A DNA stretch of 64,000 bases from positions 17,637,053 to 17,701,052 of the forward strand of contig ML682028.1 of assembly GCA_007922195.1 (NCBI GenBank). The letters run 5' to 3'. The stretch's first letter is position 1. The number at the start of each line of letters is the position of its first letter. A program made the translations under genes and the position numbers. Below are positions 1 to 14,000 of the stretch, piece after piece. A model generated the notes under the pieces. The model saw only the letters and a program-made list of their open reading frames with translations. It was not told where the DNA came from and did no database searches. The DNA comes from Podocnemis expansa. Lineage: Eukaryota > Chordata > Testudines > Podocnemididae.

Positions 1-1739
1 AAGGCAAGATATGTTTTCAGATAAGAGGTGTAAAAGTAGGCAAGGCATTACGGGTACTGTGAGGTTACTAGAGCAGCAGGAGATGCAGAGGAGAAAGTTC
101 TTAAGCCAAGTGGTTGGAAGGTTCTTAACCAATATTCTCATTAAAAGGAGGTCTCACACGTCAGATCCTTGTGGCACTTTTAAAGACTAACACACTTATT
201 TATTGCAGTAGCTTTCATGGGAGAAAATCCCACTTCGCAAGACACTTGAAGGCAGGGAACTCACATAATGGAAGCAAAACAAATGTAGGGGAGTGTATGT
301 CATAGGATCTGGTCAGACTGTCACAGCAAATCAATGCAGTTCCTAGGATTCAAACAGGGGAGGACCCCCCCTTATGCTATACAGGCAGTTAGGCCTTATA
401 ACTCGGATACTGAAATGTATTTGCAAGCCTGGTAGGAGAAATTCCAACTCTAACAAGAAGCAACGCTCTCTTTTACTACCACCACATGCTGGGGAGAGGC
501 AAGATAAATGCTTCCAAGTGCCTGTGCCACGTGGAGCATATGGCTTGGTAAATATAATGGTGACAGCGCTGGAAAACATAACAGCAGTCACTTGCATTCC
601 TGCTGCCTATTTATGTCATGAATGGGGTCATTTATTTCATGTTGCAGAGCAGTTATCTTTGTTCCTAGTGCAGCCAAATTACCATAGACAAATCCCTCAC
701 ATTCTTATTTGACAGTGACTCCTGATGGTGACTCTGGGAGCTACAGCTGTCACTGCAGTAGGTCACCAACACAAGTTGGGTCTTGCCCTTCTCTCTATTA
801 GCTTTTGTATTACATTTGGTCGGTCTGATTTCCCATCAGTGTCTCCAGTCTCTGCTAATGTCTCTGATCAGAGGGTCTGGGATGAGATTGTGGGGTTGTC
901 TGAAAATGAAAGAGTGCTAATATAAATCTTTGTGACGCATGCATACCATTTCCCCCCTTCACCTCTCCAGGGGTGTCAGTGTGAAGCAGACAAGAGCCCT
1001 ATCCTCTGGGAGTCCCTCCCTGAGGCTACAGATAAAAAGAAACCAGCTGCAATGTCAGCAAACCTTATGGTCAACTGTCCACTGAGGAGGTTTCTTCCTC
1101 ATTCTTCTGAAGCAGCTGGTGCTGGCCACTGTCAGAGAGAGAATAATGGACTAGATGAAACATTTTCATCTGCCTCAGTATGGCTATTCCTATGTACCCT
1201 GCATGTATCTCGACTGTAACCTGTTCAGTGTAGGGTCTGTCTCTTTGCACAACGACCTAGCCTCTAGACGCTACTGCGCTACAAATAAATCATCCCTCAT
1301 TTTTGACTAATCAAGCATTCTAGCTGCTGCAGCAAAAGCAATGGGGCCATGACTGGGAGCAACTGGGAAAGGGCATGGCCATGATTGGGCCTTGGTCTCA
1401 AGTAGGAACAATAAGAAAAAAATTGAGAGCCACTCCTTTGCAGAATTTCTCAGTCTGCAAATAGGGGAATCCCTTGCTAGGTGTCCTCTCTCCTCTCTGG
1501 AGCAGCACAAGTTGTCCCCCAGCTCAGCCATCCCTGGTAATGCAAGCTTGTGAGGGGAAGGTGGCTTCCACTAAAATCCAGGGGCTTTCCAGTGGGAATT
1601 TCTGCCGTTCCAGCCAAGCCTGAAGGCTGCAGAACTCCCTGTGTCCAATGTGCACTCATTGCCGTGAATCAGAAAGACATTCAATATTTTGTGAAGGGTG
1701 GCAACCTCACTATATTGGCTGTAGGCCAGAAGGCAAAGC
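1..1739. other. 3' flank of the DUSP22-like gene, no gene seen
   Basis: Apart from a repeat copy at about 164-372, I see no exon-like segment. Open frames here are short and resemble no family I know. A downstream neighbour (IRF8 is expected from human gene order) is not reached. Confidence 0.5.
164..372 (+). repeat. Interspersed repeat, palindrome-prone family, single-arm copy
   Basis: Contains cttgtggcactt, aagactaac, ttatttattgcag, gctttcatgggagaaaatcc and, further on, gactgtcacagcaaatcaat. The same order of blocks occurs at 50565-50940, and in inverted orientation at 5176-5470 and 44280-44410. The stretch ending caatgcagttcctaggattcaa is an empty version of a site that holds an hAT insertion in the 50.7-kb copy. 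Confidence 0.75.
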
Positions 1740-2029
1740 TTTATTTCCTTGCTAGAAAACAACTGATGGGAACTGACGTCCCAAAATGCACCCAAGCAGG
1801 ATATCCTGCATGCTTATTTAGTGCAAAGGGAACGCTGCCCTGAAATAATATAGACCTCGGTCCCCTTGGCACTGGTAGATCTCCACTGGCTACCATTCAG
1901 ATACTCTTGATTTACCCCACTCTGAGAGTAGAGTCAGGGCTGGAATCCTTGGCGTGTGCTTTGCTGCGCAGAGGTTTCCATGCATCCAGGCAAAACCAGA
2001 TCTTGGAAAGAGTCTGCTACACATCCAGT
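1740..2029 (-). other. Putative 3' UTR of the DUSP22-like gene with AATAAA
   Basis: The minus strand has AATAAA at 1745-1740, about 285 bases after the proposed stop, giving a short 3' UTR. Cleavage would fall at roughly 1715-1730. Supported only by the signal and its position. Confidence 0.4.
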
Positions 2030-2080
2030 TCAGCTTAGGTCACCCAGAGTTCGCACTTCATCCTGCAGTAGCAATCGGTA
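2030..2080 (-). other. DUSP22-like last coding exon (51 bp)
   Basis: Encodes [16 protein letters not shown] then TGA. The acceptor is ttactgagcag, with a pyrimidine-rich tract just upstream. The join places Tyr-Arg at the same distance from QLQEY as the QYRQWL segment of DUSP22 lies from QLQEF, and the exon starts in the required phase 0. Because the exon is short and 4.3 kb from exon 6, it is the least certain exon of the gene. If it is wrong, the gene would continue past the left edge. Confidence 0.72.
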
Positions 2081-5000
2081 CTGCTCAGTAAAAGCGGGGC
2101 AGGTTGCTGGGCCACTGAGGACTGGCAGGTGTGCTAGGACAGTACATTGAAAGCAGATATGCATTACCAGCCGGCACCACTGCTTCCTGCCAAGAGGAAG
2201 TGCTAAGAACAAAATTCATTGGCCAGAGGCCAGCCATGCCTAGACTTAGCACCAAAACAGTGTTGACATTAACCTGTTGATGAGCTAATCCTGGGAGAGG
2301 CTGAGCCTTTGTCGCTATCATTGACTAGGACCAAAGAGGGAGGGACTCAGCACTGCCCAGGCTGGGGACTGAGTTTGCAGAGCAGATTTCTGCTTGGCGT
2401 ACCCATCTCGTGCATGTTACAGCAGTGTGTCCCTGGTCTCTCATTGTACGGTGCAGCCCACTGCCCTGAGGTACGTTTCCAGTCACTGCTCCTGGTAAAT
2501 AACATAGGGTAGGGAGAGAGTGAACCACCGCCCCACGGCAGCCTAACAGGCCCAAATTTCCATTCCTTTGTCCCTGAGCTGCCTCTGACTTCCCCAAAGG
2601 GGCAAGTGAGAGCCAGCTGTCAAGAGCCAGCGTGGCTGGCACGTGCACCGGCGGCCAAGTGTGTGTTTGTAAAGACACATAGAGGTGTGGTTCAAAGGAC
2701 CTTCCAAGGTCCCTTCCACACATACTATTCTATAATGAAGAGCAATTCCTCCAGCAGGGGCCAGTCTGCCCCTCAAATCTCACACCTGGCCTTTGCTCCA
2801 GGACCAAATTTATCTCCATCACCTGAGGCAGCTGAGTCTGTCCCACTGAATGTGAGGGCATAGAGAAGACTCGGGTCTGGGGCTTCTTGGGCCAGTGGGA
2901 GCTCAGCTGTATCTTGAAGCTTCGCGGTGGGGAAGAGAAATCAGTGGATTTATGAGTATTTCCTGTGCACGCTGGTGCACAGATTGGTATCGGTACCTGC
3001 CTGGGACCAGCCCACTTCTCTGTTATTGCAGTCAGAAGATAAGGCAGCATGTGGCTAAAGGATATGGGGCTCACAGGATAAGAGGCAATGGTGCAAAGAG
3101 TAGGATGTGAGACTGGGGAAGGGCTACATCACTGTTACCCAGCCAGTGTGCCATGGCACACAGGTGTGCCATCACTTCTGAGCAAGTGTGCCACAAAATT
3201 TTTTGAAAAACTACTCAAAAAGCTCTGGATTGGCTCATAGGCTCATTAATATTCATGAGTTCATATGGAAACTATACAGTGGTGTGCCTCAACTTAATTG
3301 AAGGTAGCAAGGTGTGCCACGGCAGAGAAAATGTTGGGAACTACTAGTCTACATCACAAAATCAAGGTGCAATTGCAGCATAGGTGGGCAGAGGCATGTC
3401 AGCTCTCACCTAGGTGACATGGGTGACAACAACAGCAAAGATATTACAGTAAAGGCTCCAACCCTGCCATTGTCAATGTGAGGCAACGGTGTGCCTGTGA
3501 GTCAACAGTCTGCTCTCATTGCCAAGAAGGCAAATGGCACATTGAGCTGCACTAGTAAGAGCCCTGCCAGCGGATGGAGAGAAGTGATTATTCTCCTCTA
3601 TTCTGCACTGGTGAGGCCATATTTGGAATACTGTGTCCATTTTTGAGCTCTCCCCACCACCTCCACCCACTATAAGAAGGATGTGGACAAAATAGAAAGA
3701 GTATAGCGGAGGTCAATGAAAATGGTTAGGAGACTGGAGCACTTGATTATGAGGATAGCCTAAGGGAACCAGGCTTGCTTAGGCTTAGCAGAAGAGAAGA
3801 ACGAGGGGGGATTTGAGAGCTTTATCCACCTATGGGAAGGTGGGATTCCAGAGGGGAGGGAGCTAGACTGTTCTCAGTGGTAACAGAGGACAGAACAAGG
3901 AGCAACGGTTTCTAGTTGCAGACTGGGGGAGGTCAAGATTGGATGTTAGGAAAACCTTTTTCCCTACGAGGGAGGTGAAGTATTGGAATGTGTTACCTAG
4001 CGAGGTGGTGGAATCTCTATCCTTAGAGCGTTTTAAGGTGTGGCTTGAGAAAGCCCTGCCTGCAGTGGTTGGGACAGTTTAGTTGGGTTGATCCTGCTTT
4101 GAGCAGGAACTTAGGCTAGATGACCTCCTGACATCCCTCCCAACCCTAATCTTCTAAGATTCTTTGGGAGTCTTCTTAAAGACCCAGCTCTTGGAGTCAT
4201 GTGATTCACTCAGACTTTTGGCATTCTTTTTTAAAACACTGTGATGGTTCCTTCCCAAAACTGGTCCACATCTCATTACAAACACAACCAGCCAAAATAT
4301 GACTTGAGCATGAGCAAAGGACTCACAAAGGCAAAGAACAGGCATGCAAAAGGGATTTATTTTTTAATCTCATGATTTTTGAGGTGGAGTTGCCCCATGA
4401 TTTTTTAACAGTGGGGATTTAGTTCACTGCAGCCTGCATGACAGTAGTGTCCTCATGGCTTTCTCTGCTGCACTTACTGCCTGATGTCCAGTCAGATCTG
4501 TTAACAGGGGGGAAGCCCCACAGGGAATCTCCAGGGTATGGTGCGTTTTGTAATTTGCTTGACATTTTTTCTGGAGAAGTTTCTACAGACTGGTGACTGT
4601 CAGGCTGCTGCTCATCATGTGACACAACAACCCAGCCCAGCTGGAATTTGCTCTGAAGGGCCTGACCTCACCCATAAAAACAACAGGCCCAGAAAGGAAG
4701 TAACAAAGCACCCATTCCACACAGCCCAGGACTAAATGAGACATTCTGAGCTGTGTCACATGCTGTCCCCTTTGGACCAGAGAAGAAAATCCCCTCCAGC
4801 GACCCAGGGGATCAGAATGGAGCAGATTACACTTCAGCTCAACCTGTCACATAACTAAGGACCAGTATGTGGAGCACCTTGGTGATGCCGGCAAGGGGCG
4901 TTTTGCTTGTGTGGCCAGGAAGGCAGAAAAAAAGGGCTCTAGGGGCATAGAGGGGGGCATGGTTGGAAGTGCCAATTATTAAGCATTCCAAGAGATGCCT

Positions 5001-8000
5001 TGTACAACACTGGCCTGCAGGTGTCCAAGGAGGGGCAATGCAAATTATCTGATCCCCACCCTTTCCTGCCATGTCCTCACTGCTTTGAATGTAAGGCGCT
5101 ACTGCCGGCTGGCAAGAGCCAGCCTTACCCCTCTTTGCAGTGAGCTGGCTGCATATCTCAACCTCTGCTTCTCAGTTCCAAAGGGGCAGCCGTGTTAGTC
5201 TAGTTCAGCAAAGAAGCAAGGAGTCCTGTGGCACTTAGAGGCTAACATTTATTGCATGAGCTTTTGTGGGAGAATCTTAACAACTGCTCTAATTTGCTGT
5301 TACAGTATGATCCGATCCCATGTCTTACACTCCCCTGCATTTATTTTCATCCCATTCTGTAAGTTCCCCCATCTTCAAAGCATCTGACAAAGTGGGATTT
5401 TCTCCCACAAAAGCTCATAAGATAAATAAATTTGTTAGTCTTTAAGTGCCACAGAACTCTTTGCTTCTTGTGCTTCTCAGGAGCACAAAGCAACATCTCT
5501 TACCCAGGACATCCCATGTCCTGACTTGTAGGGTTTGTTTAGCTCAAACTTCTCCTAGCCCAAAAGACCCCTTCTCTTCAACTGAACATGTCTGGGCACA
5601 GCCAAAAATTTGGCTTTCCTCATGCTTGATTTTCTGCTTTGTTCCCTGGGGGCACGGTTTCTCAATTAAGATTTGTTTGTGTCCTTTTGGTACCGTTAAA
5701 CATGGGAGACTTGCTTTCAAATGAAGCACCACTTAGACTCAAACACTATCATGGGTTCCAAAGCACCACAGTCTGGACTTGCAATTACCTCACCCCACTC
5801 CACTATTCTAGTTCTGAGCGTCTGCTTCTCCAGCACTGGCCAGCAATTTGTTGCTGTACAAGGCTTAGTATCTTGCCTGGAATCAGTCACTCATCATCCA
5901 CCCCAGAAAACCCAACAGTGTCTTGTGTTTCACTGGCCAGTCTCACAAACAATTACAGAACCAAATTTTTAACCAGTCTTAAATGCACCCACAAAATTTG
6001 AAGGCGGAGTTTTTTTCCACATACATGCATAAATAAACAAAATCCCCAGGGAACAAGTAGCAGGCATGACCTCCAACTTGTGCAAGCATTTGGCATTTGC
6101 ACAATCATTTACCTTTTTTATGCATGCAAGCCAGATGTGCCTGCAAAGGTTCCTGATACAGACAAGGGGCCCTATGAAAATTTGGCCCCAACGGCGTTTG
6201 ATTTATTTTGGATGCTGAGACATAATGACTGTGCAACTTGCTTTCATCACATAACATGCAACCAACAGTGCACCACACCAGTAAAATGGAAACATCTGAA
6301 TGTCATGGGCTGTGATTGTTTTGTACCATGCGCAAGTGCAAGCCCATGAGCAAGGACAGGAAGGACATACTTCCTTGAGCAGAGTCATCTGGTACTCCTG
6401 CAGCTGCTGCTGGAAGCCAAAATTGGGGCTCACATAGGATCGGACAACCTTGGTGGCAGACAGACACTCCTCCCAGCTGAGGTCAGTCACACTCATGAGG
6501 TAAGCCACCAGGATGGTGGTGCTGCGGGAAACTCCAGCCAAGCTATCCAAGCAGGAGGGGTGGGGAAAAAAAAGAAAAGCATGTGGAGACATGGTGTATT
6601 CAGGAGGTGAGAGAACCCCATGCATGCTCATGGGAGGAGCAGCCCCAATTTAGTTACCTGGCTGGAAGTACAACCTGACTTCATCAGTCAACCCTGTAGC
6701 AACACCCTGAGAAATATATAAAGTGCATGTGGAAAACTGGTCCCCTGTTTCCAAGGAGGCCTCTTTCATGAGTGCTTTTCCTATAGAGGGCTCTTATTAA
6801 TCCAGTGGATAAGAAATGGCACTGGGATTCCATTGACCTGGGTCCCAGCTCCACTGCTGACCTGCTGGGGGCCTTGGGCCACATGCTTCCATTCTCTGGG
6901 AATGTTTCCCCTCCCACCATTAATCTGCCTTGTCTATTGAGACTGCAAGCTCCTCAAGGCAAGACACACAGCACTCAGCACAATAGGGCCCTGGTTTCAT
7001 TGGGGTCTTTGGGAACTGCTGTATTGTCCATAGATCTTTTGATAACAAAAGAAAAACACAGGGACTATGAGCAAATGGGGCAATTTCTAGCAACACTGAC
7101 CAATGAATGAGGCAGCCTCCTCCGTGGAGCCGGCATTCATGAATGAACTTGATGCTCTCCTTAAAATGCTGTATCCTAGGTGAGAAAGCAAACAGCAAGA
7201 TTAGGCAGGGATCACCAGCATTATCAAGCCCATCGTTCTGGCTCAGTCCATTTCCAGAGAGCCTGCACTGTCCCGATTCTCCAGACCAGTCGCTGAGGCA
7301 GAAAACATTTCAGGGGCAGCAATTTCTGTATCTCATCAAGGGGGGGCCACAAAACCCTTGGGGGGACTAGGAGTGGAAATGGGAAGATCTGGGAGGCAAC
7401 TAGGATGATGGCAGAGGACCAAGAGCTGTCCCGTCGGAGACCCCTCATTAACAGATCTGAAGAGTAAAAAAATATAGGCAAAGAGCGGATCTTCAGCTGG
7501 GCAGAAGGAAGTGACTCATATCTGGACTTCAGGAGTTCCTGCTTGGCATGCTGCTACAAGATGAAATGCTATGCCCTGCCTAGGCCCTGCCCCATCTCTT
7601 TGAGACAAGGTGTGTCAGCCAAGTGACCTCTCAGACATCAGTGCTGCTGTGTCCACTACAGAGACCTGCTCCCCAAAACATGTGCCACTTCCAGCAGTAG
7701 AGACAGGAGTTCAGCTCAAAGGAGGGAGATGTATGGGGCTGGTTTCCTCCCTGGCATAAATTGTAAGAGCTACTCCATTGACCGGTGACCCCATAACACC
7801 ATCTGAATGCCAACTCCATCTAGGTCCACATAGATCCAAAAGTGACAGAGGGGTCCAAGGTAGTAAAGAAGGAGGCTCATTAAGAAACAGGGATTTGTCA
7901 CAGGCTCATCCTGCTCACCTGTAGTTTCCTCCTATTTGTGAGTCACCAAGCCCACCCTACATCCCTGAGCCTGCTTTAGATGCTTCCTTTCCTTCTCCCA

Positions 8001-11000
8001 GAAATGGAATGAGGCTCCCCCCTGGGATGCAGAGCTGGCATCTGTTTGGTTAGGTACCCAAAATGATGCCAGAGACTCTCCACCACGCTGTGCAGGAGTG
8101 GTGTCAATTAAGGCCTTTGTGCCATTAAAAAACTGAAACACGGTGGACTCAACATTGATTAGCATCCCAGCACGTCAGAGTTAGAACTCAGGACTGCTAG
8201 TCCCCTACTTAGTACACTGGCCCATATGCCTTCACTAAGGAAGGATGGTCTTAGGGATGAGACAGTAGATTGGAACTCAAGAAATTGGGTCCCAGTCCCC
8301 AGCTCTGTCAAGACCTTCCTGAATGAACTCGGGCAAGTCGCTTCACCTCTCTGTACCTCAGTTTCTGCATTTGTAAAACGGAGATACTGATATTGACCTC
8401 CTCAAGAAAGCGCTTTGAGATGCTCATGAGAGGTGCTAGAGAAGAGCGAGGTATTATTATTGCAAGGAAGAATTAAAAACTGAGTGTGTGTAGTCTTGAG
8501 AAAAGAAGACTGTGGGGTGGGAAACCTGACAATGGTCTTCAAATATGATATAAAGAGGATGGAGGTCACTCATTTTTCACATACACTGAAGGTAGGAAAG
8601 GAAGGGTTGGGCTTAACCTGCAGCAAGTGACATTTAAGTAAGCTATTCAGAACAACATTGTATGATTAGGGATGGTTAAGCTCCAGAATAGGTTTCCAAG
8701 GGAGGTCATGGAATCCCCATTGTTGAAGGCTTTTAAGAACAGGTCAGACAAATACCTGTCAGGGATGGTCTAGGTTTACTTGGTCCTGCCTTGTCTCAGG
8801 GGACTGGACTTGATGACCCCTCAAGGTCCCTTCCTGCCTGACATTTCTAGAATTCTGTGACTTCTCCAGTCATACAATGGAGATAATCATGGTTTCTTCT
8901 GCCCACTTCTTGTCCTCTTCAATTGGCATGAACCTTTCCTTACAGAATTTAGCACAATGTGTTCAGATCTCAGCTGGAGTCTATAGGCAAGCCTGTGATC
9001 TACTACAAGACTTAAAGGAGGGGTGTGGGGTTGATTCATATGAGAAACATCCCTCCATGCCCATTGTTGCAGTATGTAGGTGCCTTTATAAATGTTGCTC
9101 TGCTAAATCGCATCAAAGACAAAGAACATTTCAAGAATAATGGCAGGGCCCAAACCTTTATGTGCCTTCATCTTTAAATCAGTGTTTACAGTAGATGTTT
9201 CCTTGTTATCAGCCAGCCAAGATGTTGCCACTTAGCCGAGAGAGACGGCTGAATTCTGAAGACCTTCTACCCCCTTAAAAGACCAAAGTGGCCATTTTCA
9301 GTCCAAAAAAGGGAGATAATTGAGGGGTGATGACAGGTCAGGGAAGGAATAGCAGGGAAAGCTGACACCAATGATAGCAGGCGTGCAGAAGCAAAGGGCT
9401 GCCCCTCATCACTGTCTCCATCAGAGGGGCCTCTCCATCACATTCCAGATTAGCTGTTCATATATATATCTCTTGCTCTCCCTGCCGAATTCTTTGGGGT
9501 CAGTTCAGACCTGGTGTTGGTGGGTGCAACTCTGAAAGCAAGGCAGCACCTTTGGGTGACTCGGATGGACACTTGAAAGGTGTTCGGGCCAGGTTTCCTT
9601 GGAAGCAAAAGGCTGGGCCTGGGCCACATCCAGGAGAAGAGGTTGGGGAGATCCTGGAGGATTCGTGCCTTCCACACAGATATACAGGGCCAGATTCTGA
9701 CTTTAGTTACACTTGGATTAATGCTATGGATATCAGTTGTGTTACACTAGACTTAGGCCAGCATGTGCCAGAAATCAGAATCTAATCTTTTGTCTTTGCT
9801 GTGCATCTCAGCTCTCCTTGGATCTCTAGAGCTCCTTGCTTCATGTGAACCATTAACAAAGATCTAAGAAAAACAAAGCAAGCCAAGGACTCGCAATCAG
9901 CCAGTCCAGCATGACTACCAGTTCTAACCAAGGAGAAACATTAACCCCTTGCGTGTGTGGCAAGAGAATGCTTCCTTTGTCACCACTCAAGTGAATTGGT
10001 GATATATTAAATAAGTCCAGCATCTCTCCCTAGAACAGGGCCTTTCAAGCAAAGATAAGGGCTGCTGTTATTGTGAGAACAAGATTAAACCATCAAGAGT
10101 GCCTCTCCTTACATCCCTCCCTCCCACATATGCTTTCTCAGAGGCCATCCTGACTTCCTCAATCTTCTCCTTATAAGGGTGGAGATGTTCTCCCACAGCC
10201 TTCCTGGTTTCTCAGAAGTTAAGACAAAATTAGATGGATTGTACAAAGACACAGCAGTGCTGTTCCCCAGCAATCAGGTGGGTCATGGTGCTTTTGTCAG
10301 TCAACTAATTCTACCCTAGAACTAGAGAGGTTGCTATTCCTGTGTTACCTCAGGCATGGGAGACCAGACTCCTCGGTTCTCATTTTGGGTCACGGATATG
10401 ATTAATTTCTTCCAGAGCTCTAGTCTCTTCTGAGAAGGGATGCTGTCCACTTTCTGCGAGAATGCAGTTCATACATCTTCTAAGACATCAGCCAGTGTTC
10501 AAATGGCAGCAAACAATTCAGTTGCCCAAAGCTCAGAAACTACTCTCCTTGAAAGGTTTTTTATACCACACTCATCACCACGGTAGCTGAGCATCTTCTA
10601 GTGGTGCGTTAAGCAATGTGCCTACACATCTGTCACATGTTGCTTTTCCTCCCATTCTCTCCCCAGGAGAAGCATGTGCTCTAGAAAGTCTTGTTTTTGT
10701 AGGGTTTTTTGTTTGTTTGTTTAATACAAATATACCTGTTACTATGTGTTTGTGTGAGAGAAGGCTGCTCAAAGAAATGCACCTTGAAGTCAAAGTAGAA
10801 AGTGGAGAACTTGGGGATGGTCCTGGAATAATTCATTCCAGTATTGGACAGGCCTTGAAAAAAGTATTGTTTCCCACACACACAAGTTCTCCCCTTATTG
10901 CTAAGAGCTCCATTGTCTAGAGGAGTATAGTTGTCAACCATGTCCTAGCTGGAGCATTAACCAGTGTTTTGCATACTCTGGACTCGAGCTTTGAAGATAA

Positions 11001-14000
11001 GGACCAAAGCTTTGCAGCTGATATGAAATGCTCTGGAAAGGGAAACCAGCATAGAGAAAGGCGGGTCAGTTTTGATGTGCCCCAAACTGCAGTCCCATGG
11101 GGTTTATAACAGGTTCTTCCAGCGTCTTTGGCTGTATTCACACAGCCCTCTTATTTCGAAACAACAGAGTTGTTTCGAAATAAGATTTAGGCTGTTCACA
11201 CAACGCATGGTTGTTTCGAAACAACGACGTTGTTTCGAAACAAGTTAAACCCCATGCGGGGACGAAACAATGTTGTTGCGAAACGATTGTTTCAAAACAA
11301 CGCTGTGTGAACATGTTGTTTCGAAACAACGGTGACTTGTTTCAAAATAACTGTTGCCTGAACCTGCTATTTCGCTTTGAGCTTTTTTCCTTAATTCGAA
11401 TTAACAAATTGTTAATTCGAATTAAGTTATTTCAAAATAAGGCGTTATTTCGATACAAGTTGTTTCAAAACAACCGTATCGAAATAACCCCCTGTGTGTG
11501 AACACAGCCTTTCACAACAAAGGCAGTTAGCTCTTCAACACACCTTTCTTTCTTTGTACTAAGAAGCAGATGCAGGTTGGCAAAAAGTGAGCAGGAATTG
11601 TCACAAGTTCTATTGGGCTTGCAACAAAAGCTTATCTCCATGCAGATTTCCAGTCCCCTCCTTGACTCATGACAGGTAGAGACTCCCCACTTTTGAGAAC
11701 ATAAGAGTTACCACATCAGATCAGACCACTGATCGATGTACTGTGGTATCCTCCTGCCAGGAATGGCCAATTCTTCATGTATCAGAGTGGGAGACAAAGC
11801 CCAATACCTTATAATGCAGTTGGCGAGTCATGCAATGTGCCCATTTATCTCCAAAGGGGTGATTACTGTCGCCTTGGCTCTGCCACCTCTGCTAGCTAAG
11901 AAAGTGAAAAACAAAGGCTGTGAATAAAGCCTGTGTTGTCTTTTACCACCACAGTACCCTATGGCTAGGTCACCAGGCTAGCCCAAAGACAGCTATTTGA
12001 TTGTGTAATATTTTTCATGAGTAGATAACTCCCAGCTCACGGTTGTAGGAACTTCATCATAATGCTTTCCATTCCATTGTAGGAATAAGGTACTCCTCTC
12101 CCTTTGTTTTCAGTTTTGACTGATTTTTACCAAAAAAAAAAAAAAAGAAAAGAAAAAAAGCCCAGCCTTTACAAACACCATTATTTGTTTTTTTACTGAT
12201 TTCATTCAAATTTTGGACCACTTGAGAACATGAAAATACCAACTTGTTATGAATTTGGGGAATTAATATCAGATAATGAGGAGGCAGCATACTCAGAGCT
12301 CCATAATCGAATTTTTATTGAAGAGAACTGACAAGTCAAACAGGTTCCCCTAGGACTTAAGCAACTCTCCCATCTGTCAGTATGGCAACCCCAATGACCT
12401 GCAGTAACATATTACGTGTTTATGTCAAGAAAAGCCAATATGCTGCATTAGGCGGATGTGTTTATGTTAATAAGTTACTCTAGGTATAAATGACTGTTAA
12501 GGTAAAGTAATGTGGTGGAACATACACACACGCACATGTGTAAGTACTATTGATGTATAAATGGTAAAATAAGCTACAGCATTAACCTGTTTGTACTTTC
12601 AATACTCTTACGTTTCTCTGTGTATTGCATTTTTCTGGATATTTACCCAGAAAACTGAAATTAATTTTTACACCAATTTTCACTGGTTTTTAATTTTTGT
12701 ACTAAACATTGATAAATTCCTCTGAAATTTTAAACAAAATAAAAACCAAAACTGCAGGACTTTGGTTACAGGGGTTTTATTGCTCTCCTTACATAAGCTG
12801 GAAGCCTTTGGCCTAATGCCCAGCAACAAACCAGCTCTGGAAATGCATTGCTGGCCATGACTTTTTGTATAATTGTTTGCTTCATATTTGTAATGTTTTG
12901 CTGACTTCCCCACCATGGGAACCCACTTTTGCTGACTCTTCACTCCAGTTGACTTTCCCAGCTCGTGTCAGCCACCAGAATTCTCTCTTATGTCTACGGA
13001 CATCAGCCACAAGGAACATATTATTCCTCTCCATTTGGCACTGGTGAGGCCATATTTGGAGTAGTGTGTCCAGTTTTGGGCCCCCTGCTATAGAAAAGAT
13101 GTGGATGAATTGGAGACAATTCAGAAGAAGGCAACAAAATTTATTCGGGGGGTTGGAGCACATGACTTATGAGACAGGCTGAGGTAACTAGGCCTGCTTA
13201 GTCTGCAGAAGAAAAGAGTGAGATGGGATTTGATAGCTGCCTTTAACTATCTGAAAGGGAGCTTCTGAATGAAACTAGGCTGTTAGTGGTGGTAGGTGAC
13301 AGAAATGGGAGCAATGGTCTCAAGGGGCAGTGGGCGGGGGGGGCAGTGTCTTGTTTGGATATTAGGAAAAACTTTTTCACAAGGAGGGTGGTAAAGCACT
13401 AGAACAGATTATCTAAGGAAGTGGTGGAATCTCCATCCTTAGCGTTTTTTAAGGCCTGGCTTGATAAAGCCCTGGCTGGGATGCTTTATTTGGGGTTGGT
13501 CCTGCTTTGAGCAGGGGGTTAGACTACAAACCCCTGAGGTCCCTTCCAACCATCATCTTCTGTGACTCTATGATAGGTTATTCCCAGCCCTGGAGCACAG
13601 ATTCCTTCTTGACATGCAGGTCATTCTAAGTCACCATGGCCTCCAGTCATAAACATCTCCTAGAAATCCCTTTTAAGTTCACCCACATTGTGAAATCTAT
13701 GGTGTAAAACACTGGCCAGAAAATAGTTCCTTGAACAACTCTTCCTTCCTGTGGCCAGTTTTGTATAGACGTGTCACCAAAAAAAAAAAAAAATCTGATC
13801 TTGCTGAGGAAGGGTTTTCTTGTAAAGCTCCTCTTTCCTCTCAGAGGGAACATGAGAAAGCAAAATTATAAAGCTAGACTATATATCTTTCTCCAAAAGA
13901 TTCGCTTTCCAATATAACCCTAGCACCTCTCCAAGAACTCTGGGACAAAGTTTTCCAAGTGACCTCAGAACTTGCACACCTACAGTCCTGGCCACTCAGA

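Larger units (their letters stand above)
2081..6370 (-). other. DUSP22-like intron 6
   Basis: 4.3 kb. Holds the hAT at 3132-3348, the CR1 at 3473-4165 and the palindromic repeat at 5176-5470. Elsewhere I see no exon or structured element. Confidence 0.7.

Noticed and set aside
6203..6370. Extension of the phosphatase frame past exon 6
   Set aside because: The family alignment stops at the gtatgt donor. The extra residues are Cys-rich and unlike any DUSP tail.
11138..11501. Repetitive FRNN/FETT-rich frames on both strands
   Set aside because: They are translations of the TTCGAA palindromes. Both strands give similar peptides because the DNA is self-complementary.
11130..11509. CRISPR-like spaced palindromes
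   Set aside because: The units are adjacent and variable with no regular unique spacers, and the DNA is clearly vertebrate.
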